Shown here: positions 38,770 through 49,154 of the stretch, in pieces
How positions within the stretch are numbered: the first letter of the stretch is position 1
Layout of the letters: each line of letters begins with the position of its first letter
Assembly (NCBI RefSeq): GCF_023168165.1
Contig: NZ_BQYJ01000001.1
Span: forward strand, 868,001-932,000
From: Niallia sp. NCCP-28
GTDB lineage: Bacteria; Bacillota; Bacilli; Bacillales; Cytobacillaceae
DNA length: 64,000 bases
Reading direction: 5' to 3'
The notes under the pieces: model-generated
Told to the model about the DNA's origin: nothing
Seen by the model: only the letters and a program-made list of their open reading frames with translations
The model's database searches: none
Position numbers and translations under genes: made by a program

Positions 38770-38803
38770 CGCTATTCACATAAACTTCATGTTCTTTTGC
38801 TTT

Positions 38804-41224
38804 TTACCCTCTAAGAACGGCACCTGCTTTTTCTTTTACTGCTGCAAGAACCTTGTCATGCACTTTTGTAATCATTTCGTCTGTTAATGTTTGTTCTGGA
38901 TCAAAATATTTTAAAGAATAGGCAATTGATTTTTTGCCTTCTTCCATTCTTTCGCCTTCATATAAGTCAAATACTTGCACTTCTTTTAGAAGATTGCCTC
39001 CAGCTTCAACAATGATTGTTTGAATGTCACCTGCTAAAATTCCGCTATCAACCACTAATGCGATATCTCTTGTTACAGATGGGAAACGAGGAATGCTTGT
39101 ATAACGTAAATCAGCGACTTCTTGTGCCAGCAATTTGCTTAAATTTAATTCAAAGCAATATGTTTCTTTTAAATCAAGTTCATTTTGTATTTGCGGATGC
39201 ACTTGGCCAACAAATCCAATCACTTCTCCATCTAGAAGAACTTTTGCTGTTCTCCCTGGATGCATCCCCTCTAATTCTCCTCTTTCAAAAGCAATGGCAT
39301 TAGAAACGCCTAATTTTTCAAATAAACCTTCTAGCACGCCCTTTATAACAAAGAAATCAACAGCCTTCTTTTCTCCTTGCCATAGGTTTGCACTCCAAAG
39401 GCCAGTAACGGTGCCTGCTACATGTTCTCTTTCTTCTGGAAGCTCCTGTTCTGCTCCTTCATTTGCTAAGAAAACAACACCTGTTTCATATACAGCAAGA
39501 TTTTCATTTTGACGGGCGCTGTTATGTTTCACTACTTCTAATAATTGTGGAATAATGCTTTGGCGAAGCAGACTGCGCTCTTCGCTCATCGGCATGCTTA
39601 AACGAACTGGCTGGCGTTTGTCTAAAGCAAATTGCTGTACCTTCTTTTCGCTTGTTAATGCATACGTAATTGCTTGGTATAAGCCTGCACCTTCTAAAAA
39701 TTTGCGTACAGTACGACGTTTTTTCTGATACTCTGTTAATGCACCAGGAATAGCTTCTCCTACCGGCAAAGTGGTTGGAATATTATCATAGCCATAAAGC
39801 CGTGCTACTTCTTCCGTTAAGTCTTCTTCAATGGTAATATCATTTCTTCTTGTTGGAACAGTAACAGTAAAAATATTATTTTCCACCGTCGTTTCAAATT
39901 GAAGACGCGCAAAAATATCTGTCACATCCTTCACAGCAAGAGATGTTCCGAGCACTTTATTAATTTTTTCTAATGAAATAGAAACCACTTGCGGTTCTGC
40001 TGTTAACGCATCAACAGCTGCTTCTCCTTCTAATACTTCGCCGCCTGCATACAAATAAAGCAGTTGTGCTGCTCTTTCAGCTGCCGCACGCACACGATTT
40101 GGATCAATTCCTTTTTCATAACGGGCACTTGCTTCACTTCTTAAGTTAAGCACTTTAGAAGACTTTCTGATGACGCCGCTGTTGAAATAAGCTGCTTCTA
40201 AAAGCACAGTTGTCGTATCAGCTTGCACTTCTGAGTTAGCTCCGCCCATAACACCTGCAACGGCTACACCAGTTTTGCCATTTGTAATTAGAAGATTGTC
40301 TTCTGATAAAATACGTTTTGCTTCATCTAATGTAACTATTTCTTCATTTTCAGCTGCTCTTCTAATATATATTTCTTTGGAATCTAATCGATCATAATCG
40401 AATGCATGCAGAGGCTGTCCGTATTCTAATAAAATATAATTTGTAATGTCAACTACATTGTTATGCGGGCGGATGCCTGCTGCCATTAATCTGCCTTGCA
40501 TCCATAATGGAGACGGTGCAACTGTTACATTTTTGATGATTTTTGCTGTATATAATGGCACATCTTCATTATTTTCTACTTTTACATGCACATAATCAGA
40601 TGCTTTCTCTTGAGATGCAGGATATTCTACAGCTGGAAAAGTTACTTCTTTTCCTAAAACCGCTGCTACTTCGTATGCTACGCCTAACATATTCAAACAA
40701 TCTGCACGGTTTGGAGTTAATCCCAATTCAAGCACTGCATCATCGCGCTGTAAATACTCCATCGCATTGTGGCCAACTTCTACATCGCTTGGGAAAACAA
40801 AAATTCCTTCCGAGCAGTCTTTTGCCACTAATTTGCTTTCAATGCCTAATTCCTGCAGAGAACAGATCATGCCATTTGATTCTTCGCCGCGAAGTTTTGC
40901 TTTTTTTATTTTAAAGTTTCCTGGAAGCACTGCACCAACTTTAGCAACCGCTACTTTTTGGCCTTTATCCACATTCGGGGCGCCGCAGATAATTTGAATT
41001 GGATCCCCTTCGCCGACATCCACTAAACATTTATTTAATTTATCTGCATTCGGATGCTGTTCTCTTTCCACTACATATCCAATCACAACATTTTTTATGC
41101 CTTCATTTAATACTTCGACACCTTCTACTTCAATTCCGCTTTTTGTAATTTTATCTGCCAACTCTATTGGACTAATATCGCTTAAATCTACATACTCTTT
41201 TAACCATTTATAGGATACAAGCAT
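38804..41224 (-). CDS. pheT: Phenylalanyl-tRNA synthetase beta subunit
   Basis: Large subunit of the heterotetrameric PheRS. 806 residues. N-terminal EMAP/tRNA-binding domain (about 40-150), B3/B4 editing domain with [19 protein letters not shown] (about 258-276), B5 domain, synthetase-like core with [12 protein letters not shown], and a C-terminal ferredoxin-like anticodon-binding FDX-ACB (from about 710: [20 protein letters not shown]-type segment). Follows pheS by 19 bp and shares its T-box. Confidence 0.97.
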   Translation of the reverse strand: MLVSYKWLKEYVDLSDISPIELADKITKSGIEVEGVEVLNEGIKNVVIGYVVEREQHPNADKLNKCLVDVGEGDPIQIICGAPNVDKGQKVAVAKVGAVLPGNFKIKKAKLRGEESNGMICSLQELGIESKLVAKDCSEGIFVFPSDVEVGHNAMEYLQRDDAVLELGLTPNRADCLNMLGVAYEVAAVLGKEVTFPAVEYPASQEKASDYVHVKVENNEDVPLYTAKIIKNVTVAPSPLWMQGRLMAAGIRPHNNVVDITNYILLEYGQPLHAFDYDRLDSKEIYIRRAAENEEIVTLDEAKRILSEDNLLITNGKTGVAVAGVMGGANSEVQADTTTVLLEAAYFNSGVIRKSSKVLNLRSEASARYEKGIDPNRVRAAAERAAQLLYLYAGGEVLEGEAAVDALTAEPQVVSISLEKINKVLGTSLAVKDVTDIFARLQFETTVENNIFTVTVPTRRNDITIEEDLTEEVARLYGYDNIPTTLPVGEAIPGALTEYQKKRRTVRKFLEGAGLYQAITYALTSEKKVQQFALDKRQPVRLSMPMSEERSLLRQSIIPQLLEVVKHNSARQNENLAVYETGVVFLANEGAEQELPEEREHVAGTVTGLWSANLWQGEKKAVDFFVIKGVLEGLFEKLGVSNAIAFERGELEGMHPGRTAKVLLDGEVIGFVGQVHPQIQNELDLKETYCFELNLSKLLAQEVADLRYTSIPRFPSVTRDIALVVDSGILAGDIQTIIVEAGGNLLKEVQVFDLYEGERMEEGKKSIAYSLKYFDPEQTLTDEMITKVHDKVLAAVKEKAGAVLRG

Positions 41225-41243
41225 TATTTATTCTCCCTCCACC

Positions 41244-42284
41244 TTAATATTCCGGTACTGAAAATTGCTTTAAGAAACGAATATCATTTGTATAGAAATG
41301 ACGAATATCGTCCACTCCGTATTTTAGCATCGCAATGCGCTCTGCCCCTATTCCAAAAGCAAATCCGGAATATTTTTTCGAATCATAACCAGCCATCTCA
41401 AGTACATTTGGATGAACCATTCCAGCTCCTAATACTTCAATCCACCCAGTGCCTTTGCATACATTACAGCCGCTACCTTTACAAATCATACAAGAAATGT
41501 CCACTTCTACAGAAGGTTCTGTAAACGGAAAGAAGCTTGGGCGCAAACGAATTTCCCGATCTTCACCGAACATTTTTTTCGCAAATACTTCTAATGTTCC
41601 TTTTAAATCGCTCATGCTGATATTTTCATCCACAACCAGCCCTTCAATTTGCATAAATTGATGAGAATGTGTTGCATCATCATTGTCGCGGCGATATACT
41701 TTGCCAGGACAAATAATACGCACAGGACCTTTTCCTTTATGTTTTTCCATCGTCCGCGCCTGCACAGGAGAAGTATGGGTTCTTAAAAGCAACTCTTCGG
41801 TAATGTAAAAAGAATCCTGCATATCGCGAGCTGGATGATTTTTCGGCAGATTTAACGCTTCAAAATTATAATAATCTACTTCTACTTCTGGACCTTCTTC
41901 TACTGTATAACCCATTCCAATAAATAAATCTTCTATTTCTTCCACTACTCTAGTTAATGAATGATGATTTCCCACTGAAACAGGGCGTCCTGGCAGCGTA
42001 ATATCGATTGTTTCTGCTGCAATTTTCCTTTGCACTTCTGCTTCTTCCAACGTTGTTTGTTTCTGTTCAATTTGCGCTGTAATTTCATCACGAATTACAT
42101 TTACTAACGCACCCATTTTTGGACGTTCTTCTGCAGAAAGTTTGCCCATCCCTTTTAAAACTTCTGTAATAGGACCCTTTTTTCCTAAATAAGCTATGCG
42201 AATATCATTTAATTGTTTGACATTTTCAGCATCCGCTATTTTTTGTGCGGCGTCTGACTGAAGTTCTTTTAATTTTGCTTCCAC
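41244..42284 (-). CDS. pheS: Phenylalanyl-tRNA synthetase alpha subunit
   Basis: Catalytic subunit of PheRS (class II). 346 residues. N-terminal coiled coil, then [20 protein letters not shown], class-II motif 1 area [11 protein letters not shown], motif 2 [24 protein letters not shown] and motif 3 [17 protein letters not shown]. The GTG at 42284 (MEAKLKELQ) is chosen: AAGGAGG lies eight bases upstream and B. subtilis PheS begins at the same point. An ATG two codons earlier is too close to that site. T-box regulated together with pheT. Confidence 0.96.
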   Translation of the reverse strand: MEAKLKELQSDAAQKIADAENVKQLNDIRIAYLGKKGPITEVLKGMGKLSAEERPKMGALVNVIRDEITAQIEQKQTTLEEAEVQRKIAAETIDITLPGRPVSVGNHHSLTRVVEEIEDLFIGMGYTVEEGPEVEVDYYNFEALNLPKNHPARDMQDSFYITEELLLRTHTSPVQARTMEKHKGKGPVRIICPGKVYRRDNDDATHSHQFMQIEGLVVDENISMSDLKGTLEVFAKKMFGEDREIRLRPSFFPFTEPSVEVDISCMICKGSGCNVCKGTGWIEVLGAGMVHPNVLEMAGYDSKKYSGFAFGIGAERIAMLKYGVDDIRHFYTNDIRFLKQFSVPEY

Positions 42285-42339
42285 ATTCATTTCCTCCTTC
42301 ACCTTTTGCATGTAATTTAAAAGAAAAGATATTTTTTTT

Positions 42340-42622
42340 GGCATAAAAAAACCTCCTCCCAAATAAGGGACGAGGTTTTGGATTCGCGGTACCACCCTAA
42401 TTAACTTTAATAAAAAATCTAAAGTTCGCTTCATTTAGATAACGGCACATTATACCGGCACATCTTTACATTTCAACAGCGCTTGAAATGGTCCCGATGC
42501 CAACTCAGGAGGTGAACTTCATTTATTTTTTGATAAAAATGCTTCCAGTCTAAAGGCATTTTCTCCCTATAATCAAAACAATAAACTACTTTTCTCCGTC
42601 TTTGTTTTTAATCATGCAATTT
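42340..42622 (-). promoter_or_regulatory. T-box riboswitch leader of pheST, Phe (TTC) specifier
   Basis: The minus strand carries the T-box motif AATTAGGGTGGTACCGCG (42386-42402) and a specifier loop GAAGTTCACCTCCTGAG with TTC (Phe) at 42514-42516. Stem I begins in the region near 42600. A terminator follows. Induction by uncharged tRNA-Phe is expected. Confidence 0.93.
42344..42380 (-). terminator. T-box attenuator hairpin before pheS
   Basis: Minus strand AAAACCTCGTCCC pairs with GGGAGGAGGTTTT, then a T-run. Confidence 0.9.
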
Positions 42623-42629
42623 GCAATTT

Positions 42630-42658
42630 ATTATAGTATATTTCTGAGATATTTTCAA
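42630..42658 (-). promoter_or_regulatory. Sigma-A promoter of pheST
   Basis: Minus strand -35 TTGAAA (42653-42658), 17-bp spacer, -10 TATAAT (42630-42635): a strong match directly upstream of the T-box leader. Confidence 0.85.
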
Positions 42659-42689
42659 ATCCCTAATAGAAAATTCCTCATCATCTAGA

Positions 42690-43439
42690 TTACTTTAAAT
42701 GATACATTAGAATTCCTGCTGCAACTGCTACATTTAGGGACTCACTTTTCCCAAATATAGGGATATAAAGATTTACATCTGTTTCAGCTAAAATTTCTTT
42801 TCTTACGCCTTTTCCTTCATTTCCAACAATTAAACAAAACCCCTTGTCGGAAGGAGAAACTTCTCGATAATTCTTGCCATTTTCTAAAGATGTGCCATAT
42901 ACGGGAATTTTTTTTCCTTTTATCTCTTTCATAAAGGAAAGAAGATTCACTTTTATTATCGGCAAATGAAAATGGCTGCCTTGTGCAGAACGAACTACTT
43001 TTGGATTGTAAATATCTACTGTACCATCGCCAATGATAACAGCATCTACACCGCAAGCATCAGCTGTTCGAATAATTGTTCCTAAATTTCCCGGATCTTG
43101 TACTTGGTCCATCACCATAAATGTTTTGCCAGAATCAATTACTTCATTATGGTTTAGCTGTTTGCAGAGTGCAACAATCCCCTGTGGTGTTTCTGTATCT
43201 GTCAATTGTTCAATAATTTCTTTTGTCACTGTAGTCACAGGAATATCTCCGTAATCCCATGCTGGCAACTCTGTTTCTTCTGAAATAATAAGGTCAATAA
43301 TAGCTTCTGCCTTAAAAGCCTCTTCTACCAAATGAAATCCTTCCACAAGAAATGTGCCTGTTTTTTCTCTTTCTTTTTTGGTTAATCGTTTTTTCCACTC
43401 TTTTACTTGGGAATTTTTTGCGGAATGTATATATTTCAC
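42690..43439 (-). CDS. ysgA: TrmH/SpoU-family RNA methyltransferase (YsgA)
   Basis: S-adenosylmethionine-dependent 2'-O-ribose methyltransferase of the SPOUT class. 249 residues. N-terminal substrate-binding part (KKRLTKKEREKTGTFLVEGF), then the SpoU knot motifs: VMDQVQDPGNLGTIIRTADA (motif 1), LIVGNEGKGVRKEIL (motif 2) and IPIFGKSESLNVAVAAGIL (motif 3). Upstream of pheST with its own transcript, as in B. subtilis. The RNA target (23S rRNA most likely) cannot be read from the sequence. Confidence 0.92.
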   Translation of the reverse strand: MKYIHSAKNSQVKEWKKRLTKKEREKTGTFLVEGFHLVEEAFKAEAIIDLIISEETELPAWDYGDIPVTTVTKEIIEQLTDTETPQGIVALCKQLNHNEVIDSGKTFMVMDQVQDPGNLGTIIRTADACGVDAVIIGDGTVDIYNPKVVRSAQGSHFHLPIIKVNLLSFMKEIKGKKIPVYGTSLENGKNYREVSPSDKGFCLIVGNEGKGVRKEILAETDVNLYIPIFGKSESLNVAVAAGILMYHLK

Positions 43440-43595
43440 TTTTTTCTCCTCAACTTTCTTCTTTTGCTGCGGGTAATTTTTACACTAATAATCATTATAG
43501 CGTAAGACAAATACATAATAAATGACAATGGAGAAATGCTATAATAGGATGCTTTTTATAAACATCTTAAAAAAGGTGAAAGGAAGTATGAATAA

Positions 43596-43802
43596 ATGAA
43601 TTTAAATTTACGTAATGCGATTATTCATAATGTTTCTGGAAATTCACAAGATGAATTAAAAGATACAATCGTAGATGCCATCCAAAATGGAGAAGAAAAA
43701 ATGCTTCCAGGATTAGGTGTTCTTTTTGAAATTATTTGGCAAAATTCATCGGAAGCAGATAAAACGGAAATGCTGCAAACCCTTGAAAGTGGATTAAAGT
43801 AA
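43596..43802 (+). CDS. sspI: Small acid-soluble spore protein SspI
   Basis: A 68-residue minor [24 protein letters not shown], then [20 protein letters not shown] and [27 protein letters not shown] lies nine bases before the start; an overlapping short ATG frame just upstream stops within three codons. Expected to be made in the forespore under sigma-G. Divergent from ysgA, as in B. subtilis. Confidence 0.95.
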   Translation: MNLNLRNAIIHNVSGNSQDELKDTIVDAIQNGEEKMLPGLGVLFEIIWQNSSEADKTEMLQTLESGLK

Positions 43803-43846
43803 TTCACTAAATAAAGATTTCTATCTAATAAAAAACATGCCTCTTA

Positions 43847-43893
43847 AATCCATAAGGAGAAAAATACTTTTTTCTTTCCTTATGGATTTTTTT
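43847..43893 (+). terminator. Terminator after sspI
   Basis: AATCCATAAGGA and TCCTTATGGATT with a TTTTTTT tail. Confidence 0.88.
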
Positions 43894-44043
43894 CTCCATT
43901 AATAAAATTTAATGAAACTATCTTCTCTGTTGATTCGTATTATATTCACCAATCGAGATTTTTATTTTTCTATTTTTTGGGTATAAAAGAAATAGTTGAA
44001 TATGCTATACTACTTTTACAATAAACGAAAAAGGTGAAAAAAT

Positions 44044-45168
44044 TTGACTAAAAAGAAGTTTCATTATTGGCTTTTGCAAATTCTTTTGATCGTTGCCATC
44101 ATTTATATTTGCACAAAAATATCGTTCCTTTTCCAACCGATAGGAGTGCTTTTTACTACTCTTTTTGCTCCTATTATTATTACAGGATTTCTATACTTTT
44201 TGCTTAATCCCATTGTTACCTTCCTGCAAAAGTCTAAAATCCCTAAAACTTTGGCCATCTTAATTATTTATGTTGTTATTATCGGCCTAATTATTTTGGG
44301 AATTGGCAATGTGATTCCAATTATCTCCAAGCAGATTACAGAATTATTCTCGAACCTGCCTGGCTATACTGATCAAGCAATTAAATATTTCCAGCACCTT
44401 AATGATACAAAACAATACCAATGGCTGCTTAATCAGGAATATATTACCATTGAAGACATTACGAAAAAATTCAATGATTTTGCTCAAACCATTCCAAGCA
44501 ACTTAACAAATAGCATTACGGTAATTATTAGCACAATGACCAATATTACAATCACCATTGTTACCGTTCCATTTTTGCTGTTTTACTGTTTTAAAGATGG
44601 GAATAAATTCCCTGTCGCTTTATCCAAATTTTTCCCTTCTTCTTATCGAAATGAAGGATTAAAAATCTTAAAGGAAACAGGCGATACTTTGGCTGCCTAT
44701 ATTCAAGGACAAGTAATAGTCGCAACATTTGTTGGCACTCTTGCCTTTATTGGCTATTGGATTATTGATTTAGATTACGCACTAGTCATGGCAATGATTG
44801 TTGCAGTAACGAACATCATCCCATATGTAGGGCCTTTAATCGGCGGGGCACCTGCTGTCATCATCGCTTTATTTACATCTCCGACACAGGCATTGCTTGT
44901 TATTCTAGTCATTACAGTTGCACAGCAAATTGAAGGAAATGTCTTGTCTCCCCTTATTTTAGGAAAACGATTGGACACACATCCCGCCACAATCATCATC
45001 TTATTATTGGTTGCTGGAAACTTAGCTGGCATACTTGGCATGATTTTGGCTGTTCCAACCTATGCTGTTGCCAAAACGATTGTTTTAAATATTGTACGTT
45101 TTCTTAAAGCAAGAAAAGCTGCCATTGCAGTATCAGAATCACCAGGTAACAAGGATTTTAGTTCCTAA
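44044..45168 (+). CDS. AI-2E family transporter
   Basis: A 374-residue polytopic membrane protein of the AI-2E/YdiK/PerM family: helices at about 8-30, 33-55, 65-90, 160-190, 215-240, 245-275, 280-300 and 315-345. The conserved tail motifs ATFVGTLAFIGYWIIDLDYA, NIIPYVGPLIGGAPAVI and IEGNVLSPLILGKRLDTHP are present, with VPTYAVAKTI at the end. The start is TTG with AAAGGTGA upstream. Proteins of this family export small molecules or exchange ions; the substrate here is unknown. A single-gene transcript. Confidence 0.87.
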   Translation: MTKKKFHYWLLQILLIVAIIYICTKISFLFQPIGVLFTTLFAPIIITGFLYFLLNPIVTFLQKSKIPKTLAILIIYVVIIGLIILGIGNVIPIISKQITELFSNLPGYTDQAIKYFQHLNDTKQYQWLLNQEYITIEDITKKFNDFAQTIPSNLTNSITVIISTMTNITITIVTVPFLLFYCFKDGNKFPVALSKFFPSSYRNEGLKILKETGDTLAAYIQGQVIVATFVGTLAFIGYWIIDLDYALVMAMIVAVTNIIPYVGPLIGGAPAVIIALFTSPTQALLVILVITVAQQIEGNVLSPLILGKRLDTHPATIIILLLVAGNLAGILGMILAVPTYAVAKTIVLNIVRFLKARKAAIAVSESPGNKDFSS

Positions 45169-45205
45169 AAAAGCGAGGCTCCCATGTATGGAGCCTCGCT
45201 TTTCA
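45168..45205. terminator. Bidirectional terminator between convergent genes
   Basis: AAAAGCGAGGCTCC and GGAGCCTCGCTTTT form a 14-bp GC-rich stem. Confidence 0.92.
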
Positions 45206-45220
45206 TTATATTATTATATT

Positions 45221-46306
45221 TTAAGCGAATGTTAAATGATTAACTGTTTCGCGGTCTAATCTTTTAATCACTTCTATTATTAATTTTACTGCATTTTCAT
45301 AATCATCGCGATGAAGCATTGCTGCATGTGAATGAATATAGCGGGTTGCAATAGTAATGGACAATGCTGGAACGCCATCATGTGTTAAATGGATGGAACC
45401 TGAATCTGTTCCTCCTCCTGGCACACTGTCAAATTGATAAGGAATATTTAATTCATCCGCTGTATCTGTCACTAAGTCTCTTAATCCTTTGTGAGATACC
45501 ATGGATGCATCATAAAGGATAATTTGAGGGCCTTTCCCCATTTTGCTTAACGCTTCTTTTTCTGTAATCCCCGGTGTATCGCCAGCGATGCCGACATCCA
45601 CTCCAAATGCAATATCTGGATTGATTTTTTGAGCTGCTGTTTTTGCACCGCGCAGGCCAACTTCTTCTTGAACTGTGCCAACTCCGTACACAATATTTTC
45701 ATGTGTTTCATTTTTCAGTCCTTTTAATACATCAATGGCAATTGCACAGCCAATCCGATTATCCCAAGCTTTTGCCAGCAGCATCTTTTCATTATTCATT
45801 ACAGTAAATTCAAAATATGGAACAACCATATCTCCTGGCTTTACTCCCCATTCTTTTGCCTCTTCTTTTGAGGACGCACCAATGTCAATGAACATATCTT
45901 TAATATCCACTGGCTTTTTGCGAGCTTCCGGAGATAAAATATGCGGTGGCTTCGAGCCGATTACCCCAGTTATATCCCCCTTTTTTGTGACAATTGTCAC
46001 ACGCTGGGCAAGCATCACTTGTGACCACCATCCGCCTACTGTTTGAAAGTATAAAAATCCTTTGTCATCAATGCGTGTAATCATAAAGCCAACTTCATCT
46101 AAATGGCCTGCCACCATAATTTTTGGTCCTTGTTCATTGCCGACCTTTTTTGCAATTAGACTTCCCAAGTTATCTGTTGTTATTTCATCCGCATATGGAG
46201 CTATGTATTTTTTCATGACTTCCCTTGGTTCACGTTCATTTCCAGGAATTCCTTTTGCATCTGTCAATTCTTTTAGCATTTCTAATGTTTCATCCATTTT
46301 CTTCAT
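45221..46306 (-). CDS. ysdC: M42 family metallopeptidase (YsdC)
   Basis: Dinuclear zinc aminopeptidase forming large oligomers, related to glutamyl aminopeptidase and endoglucanase M. 361 residues. Metal ligands and catalytic residues are visible: [53 protein letters not shown] and the terminal [22 protein letters not shown] supports the ATG at 46306. Divergent from ysdB, as in B. subtilis. Confidence 0.93.
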   Translation of the reverse strand: MKKMDETLEMLKELTDAKGIPGNEREPREVMKKYIAPYADEITTDNLGSLIAKKVGNEQGPKIMVAGHLDEVGFMITRIDDKGFLYFQTVGGWWSQVMLAQRVTIVTKKGDITGVIGSKPPHILSPEARKKPVDIKDMFIDIGASSKEEAKEWGVKPGDMVVPYFEFTVMNNEKMLLAKAWDNRIGCAIAIDVLKGLKNETHENIVYGVGTVQEEVGLRGAKTAAQKINPDIAFGVDVGIAGDTPGITEKEALSKMGKGPQIILYDASMVSHKGLRDLVTDTADELNIPYQFDSVPGGGTDSGSIHLTHDGVPALSITIATRYIHSHAAMLHRDDYENAVKLIIEVIKRLDRETVNHLTFA

Positions 46307-46417
46307 TACTTCGACTCCCTTATATTAAGATATAAAAACAAATACTATTATACTAAGAAATTTATATTGTTCCTAGTATGCACTCCCCTTATACTGTTTT
46401 AAATTTTTTTATAAAAA

Positions 46418-46443
46418 TGAAACTTTTTTCTAGCTGCAACGTA
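46418..46443 (+). promoter_or_regulatory. Sigma-W promoter of ysdB
   Basis: TGAAAC (46418-46423), 16-bp spacer, CGTA (46440-46443): an exact match to the extracytoplasmic-function sigma-W consensus of Bacillus. ysdB is a known sigma-W gene in B. subtilis, which supports the call. Confidence 0.9.
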
Positions 46444-46488
46444 TTCATAAAGCTAAATGTATTATTTTTATATATTGGGGGCTTTTTT

Positions 46489-46839
46489 ATGATGTGGCTT
46501 TTGCGTTTATTATTACTCGCTTTCGTTCTTTTTATCCTATACCGCATTGTTGCATTTTTATTGAAACCAGAACGGCGGCTAGCTTTTGCACGCTTTCGAA
46601 AAAAGTTTTATTTAATGGATAATGCTAAAAACATTCTAATGAACTTTCTTTTAACGTATAAAGGCTTCTTGATAGAAGGGGAAAAATATGCTGATAAATC
46701 TGATACAGTCCATTCTATTTCATTATGGCCGACAGATCCTTTTAATACTAAACTTTTAGAGGAAGATATTCATTTTATCGAACAATCATTGTTAAAGGTA
46801 TATCCTAATGCCAAAATAGAGTGGAAATATCCTAAATAA
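46489..46839 (+). CDS. ysdB: Sigma-W regulated membrane protein YsdB
   Basis: A 116-residue protein: one N-terminal membrane helix MMWLLRLLLLAFVLFILYRI followed by a basic, soluble tail with AFARFRKKFYLMDNAKNI and a conserved HSISLWPTDPFNTKLLEE segment. GGGGG lies seven bases before the ATG at 46489; the open frame extends upstream through the promoter, so longer starts are excluded. Probably part of the envelope-stress (sigma-W) response. Mechanism unknown. Confidence 0.88.
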   Translation: MMWLLRLLLLAFVLFILYRIVAFLLKPERRLAFARFRKKFYLMDNAKNILMNFLLTYKGFLIEGEKYADKSDTVHSISLWPTDPFNTKLLEEDIHFIEQSLLKVYPNAKIEWKYPK

Positions 46840-46984
46840 CTGGCTCTGTTAAACTTGCCTGTTAATTTTCACTCTAGAGAGTTTGTTTTCTACAGGTTGT
46901 CCAGGGGTCTTGCAAACCCGCTCCAAACAACGAAATGCCAAATTAAAACTTGAACTCTAACTAACATAGACATAGCCAAATAAT
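46840..46984. repeat. Degenerate interspersed repeat remnant
   Basis: The segment from 46844 (GGCTCTGTTAAACTTGCCTG, then TTAATTTTCACTCTAG) resembles, from memory, the start of short interspersed repeats common in Bacillaceae (GGCTCTGTTAAA...GTTGATTTCCGCTCCAG). The rest is too eroded to outline. No gene. Confidence 0.4.
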
Positions 46985-47022
46985 AAAAAGCTAAAACGAA
47001 ATTTTTTGTTTTAGCTTTTTTG
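46985..47022. terminator. Terminator between ysdB and the VTT gene
   Basis: AAAAAGCTAAAAC and GTTTTAGCTTTTT around a short loop; works on both strands. Confidence 0.88.
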
Positions 47023-47592
47023 TTGTGCCTCTTTAAAAAATTCTTTCCATTTTATAATGGTTATTTTTTCTCGCAAAACATACACCAGAATACATAACGC
47101 AAATAAAATGACTATCATCATCGTTGGAGAGAACTGGCTGATAAACTGTCCAAAAATAGTATAAAAGAATGCCAATGGAATATTGGTAATAGTTGCGTAT
47201 TTTAGATAATCTTTAAGCCCTTGTCTTTTTTCCAATAGACAAAAGTTCAGCAAATGATAGTGGATAAATGGAATGAGACGCAGCACAGTAACCTGGCCGA
47301 CTGTTAAATTGCGATATTCTCCAAACCAGCGTTTTTTTAGCAAAGAAAGTTTGCGATGTGTTTTTGGCATTTTTTTGATAACAAAATAAAAAAACAAACA
47401 ATTAATGGTTAAGCCGATAATTGAATAAATCGTTCCAAGCGTCACACCAAAAAGAATGCCCCCAGCAATACATACAATCATGGGAGGAATAAAAATCACT
47501 TGTCTTAGTGTATGAAAAAGAATAAAGGCAATCGGAGCAAAAATTCCTCCTAATTCAATCATAACAAACAACATTGATAATTGTTCATCCAC
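47011..47592 (-). CDS. VTT-domain (TVP38/TMEM64, DedA-like) membrane protein
   Basis: A 193-residue protein with about five helices. The VTT core is seen as FHTLRQVIFIPPMIVCIAGG, then ILFGVTLGTIYSIIGLTINC (the re-entrant loop and helix) and VTVLRLIPFIHYHLLNFC, where family members have the R..P..P motif that marks lipid scramblases of this superfamily. The second half is less conserved. Likely acts on membrane lipids; the exact role is unknown. Monocistronic, between ysdB and ysdA. Confidence 0.82.
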   Translation of the reverse strand: MDEQLSMLFVMIELGGIFAPIAFILFHTLRQVIFIPPMIVCIAGGILFGVTLGTIYSIIGLTINCLFFYFVIKKMPKTHRKLSLLKKRWFGEYRNLTVGQVTVLRLIPFIHYHLLNFCLLEKRQGLKDYLKYATITNIPLAFFYTIFGQFISQFSPTMMIVILFALCILVYVLREKITIIKWKEFFKEAQQKS

Positions 47593-47658
47593 TTTATATC
47601 ACCTTCGCTTCTGTAAAAATCATGCTGTTATTAACAGTATATAAAAAAAAATGAATTT

Positions 47659-47931
47659 TTATGCCTTTGTACACACAATATATAGAACAATCCCTATTTC
47701 AATTATAGACAAAACAGGCAGTCCTAGTTTAAAGTTAGCATGTTTTGTTTTATGGCGAAATCGGTTCATTCCAATGGCTAACCCACTGGCGCCAAATAAA
47801 AAGGCAATTGTCCACAATGTTTTTTCACTGATGCGGTATTGCTGTTTTATTGCTTTGGTTTTATCTATTTTCATTGCGAAAAATCCCATTATATTAATAA
47901 AAATGCAATAAATTAAAAGCATATAGATCAT
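47659..47931 (-). CDS. ysdA: DUF1294 membrane protein YsdA
   Basis: A 90-residue protein with an N-terminal helix (about 3-20), the DUF1294 signature MKIDKTKAIKQQYRISEKTL and WTIAFLFGASGLAIGMNRFR, HKTKHANFKLGLP, and a C-terminal helix. AAGGAG lies eight bases before the ATG. Sits just downstream of rplT, in the B. subtilis order, but a strong terminator separates them. Function unknown. Confidence 0.88.
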   Translation of the reverse strand: MIYMLLIYCIFINIMGFFAMKIDKTKAIKQQYRISEKTLWTIAFLFGASGLAIGMNRFRHKTKHANFKLGLPVLSIIEIGIVLYIVCTKA

Positions 47932-47995
47932 TTAACCCTCTCCTTGGCATTGACAGACTTTTTATAGCATTTTTCTCAATCGCAAAAACCATAAT

Positions 47996-48028
47996 AAAAA
48001 AGAAGGCATTGTTATGCCTTCTTTTTGG
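47996..48028. terminator. Terminator after rplT
   Basis: AAAAAAGAAGGCAT TGTT ATGCCTTCTTTTT, 5 nt beyond the rplT stop. Confidence 0.92.
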
Positions 48029-48032
48029 ATAA

Positions 48033-48389
48033 TTATTTTAAGTTTTGTTTAGCAACTGTTGCTAATTCAGCAAATGCTTTTTCATCGCTTACAGCAAGCT
48101 CAGCAAGCATTTTGCGGTTTACTTCAATACCAGCAACTTTTAATCCGTGCATTAAACGGCTATAAGATAAACCGTTAATACGTGCAGCTGCATTGATACG
48201 AGTAATCCATAATTTGCGGAAGTCGCGTTTTTTCTGACGACGATCGCGGTATGCATACATTAATGATTTCATTACTTGTTGGTTAGCAACTTTGTATAAT
48301 GTATGTTTGGAACCGAAATAACCTTTAGCTAATTTAAGAACTTTTTTACGACGTTTGCGTGTAACTGTACCGCCTTTAACACGTGGCAT
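48033..48389 (-). CDS. rplT: 50S ribosomal protein L20
   Basis: Binds 23S rRNA early in 50S assembly and, in B. subtilis, represses its own operon by binding the leader RNA. 118 residues starting [20 protein letters not shown], with [20 protein letters not shown] and the C-terminal [20 protein letters not shown]. Last gene of infC-rpmI-rplT. Confidence 0.98.
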   Translation of the reverse strand: MPRVKGGTVTRKRRKKVLKLAKGYFGSKHTLYKVANQQVMKSLMYAYRDRRQKKRDFRKLWITRINAAARINGLSYSRLMHGLKVAGIEVNRKMLAELAVSDEKAFAELATVAKQNLK

Positions 48390-48421
48390 ATTGTTTCCCT
48401 CCTATTTTCCGTAAGCTTTTA

Positions 48422-48622
48422 TTACTTGATATTGTCTAATAAGTGACGAATGCGTTTGTAATCTCCTGAAGATACTAAAGATCCTTTGCGAAGTTTACGT
48501 TTTTGTTTTGTAGATTTGTTTGCGAATAAGTGGCTTGTATAAGCGTGAGAACGTTTTAATTTACCAGACCCAGTTTTCTTGAAACGCTTAGCAGCTCCGC
48601 GGTGAGTTTTCATTTTTGGCAT
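48422..48622 (-). CDS. rpmI: 50S ribosomal protein L35
   Basis: A 66-residue, highly basic ribosomal protein: [20 protein letters not shown], then [20 protein letters not shown]. Middle gene of infC-rpmI-rplT, 16 bp after infC. Length and sequence are normal. Confidence 0.98.
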   Translation of the reverse strand: MPKMKTHRGAAKRFKKTGSGKLKRSHAYTSHLFANKSTKQKRKLRKGSLVSSGDYKRIRHLLDNIK

Positions 48623-48638
48623 TTGGTATTCCTCCTCT

Positions 48639-49154
48639 TTACTTGTCGTTTTTAGGCGCTAAAGTCATGAACATGCTTCGACCGTCCATTTTTGGATGTG
48701 ATTCCACTGTGGCAACTTCTGTACAAGATTCTGCAAATCGAACAAGCACGCGTTGGCCAATTTCTTTATGTGTAATAGCACGTCCCTTAAAACGGATGGA
48801 TGCTTTTACTTTATCGCCTTTTTCTAAGAATTTTATCGCATTACGAAGCTTTGTATTAAAGTCGTGCTCATCTATAGTAGGACTAAGGCGAACTTCTTTA
48901 ATATTAATAATTTTTTGGTTTTTACGTGCTTCTTTTTCTTTCTTTTGCTGTTCAAATTTATATTTGCCATAATCCATTATGCGGGCTACTGGCGGTTTTG
49001 CAGTTGGTGCAACAAGAACAACATCAAGATTTACACGTGTTGCGATTTCAAGAGCTTCAAATTTTGTTTTGATACCAAGCTGTTCTCCATTTTGGTCAAT
49101 CAATCGAACCTCTCTAGCACGAATACCTTCATTTAAAATCATATCTTTGCTAAT
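48639..49154 (-). CDS. infC: Translation initiation factor IF-3 (AUU start codon)
   Basis: Binds the 30S subunit, keeps it free of 50S and checks start-codon pairing. 171 residues: [20 protein letters not shown] (first residue coded by ATT), [60 protein letters not shown] and the C-terminal [10 protein letters not shown] place the start at the ATT at 49154: GGAGG lies ten bases upstream and B. subtilis infC also starts at AUU. IF-3 disfavours non-canonical starts, giving feedback. First gene after a long leader. Confidence 0.95.
   Translation of the reverse strand: MSKDMILNEGIRAREVRLIDQNGEQLGIKTKFEALEIATRVNLDVVLVAPTAKPPVARIMDYGKYKFEQQKKEKEARKNQKIINIKEVRLSPTIDEHDFNTKLRNAIKFLEKGDKVKASIRFKGRAITHKEIGQRVLVRFAESCTEVATVESHPKMDGRSMFMTLAPKNDK

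Noticed and set aside
38542-38814. 90-codon plus-strand frame in the zapA-pheT gap, considered as an rnhC remnant
   Set aside because: Product is unlike RNase HIII and runs through the pheT terminator.
45675-46046. 123-codon plus-strand frame inside ysdC
   Set aside because: Antisense to a peptidase gene with intact active-site motifs.
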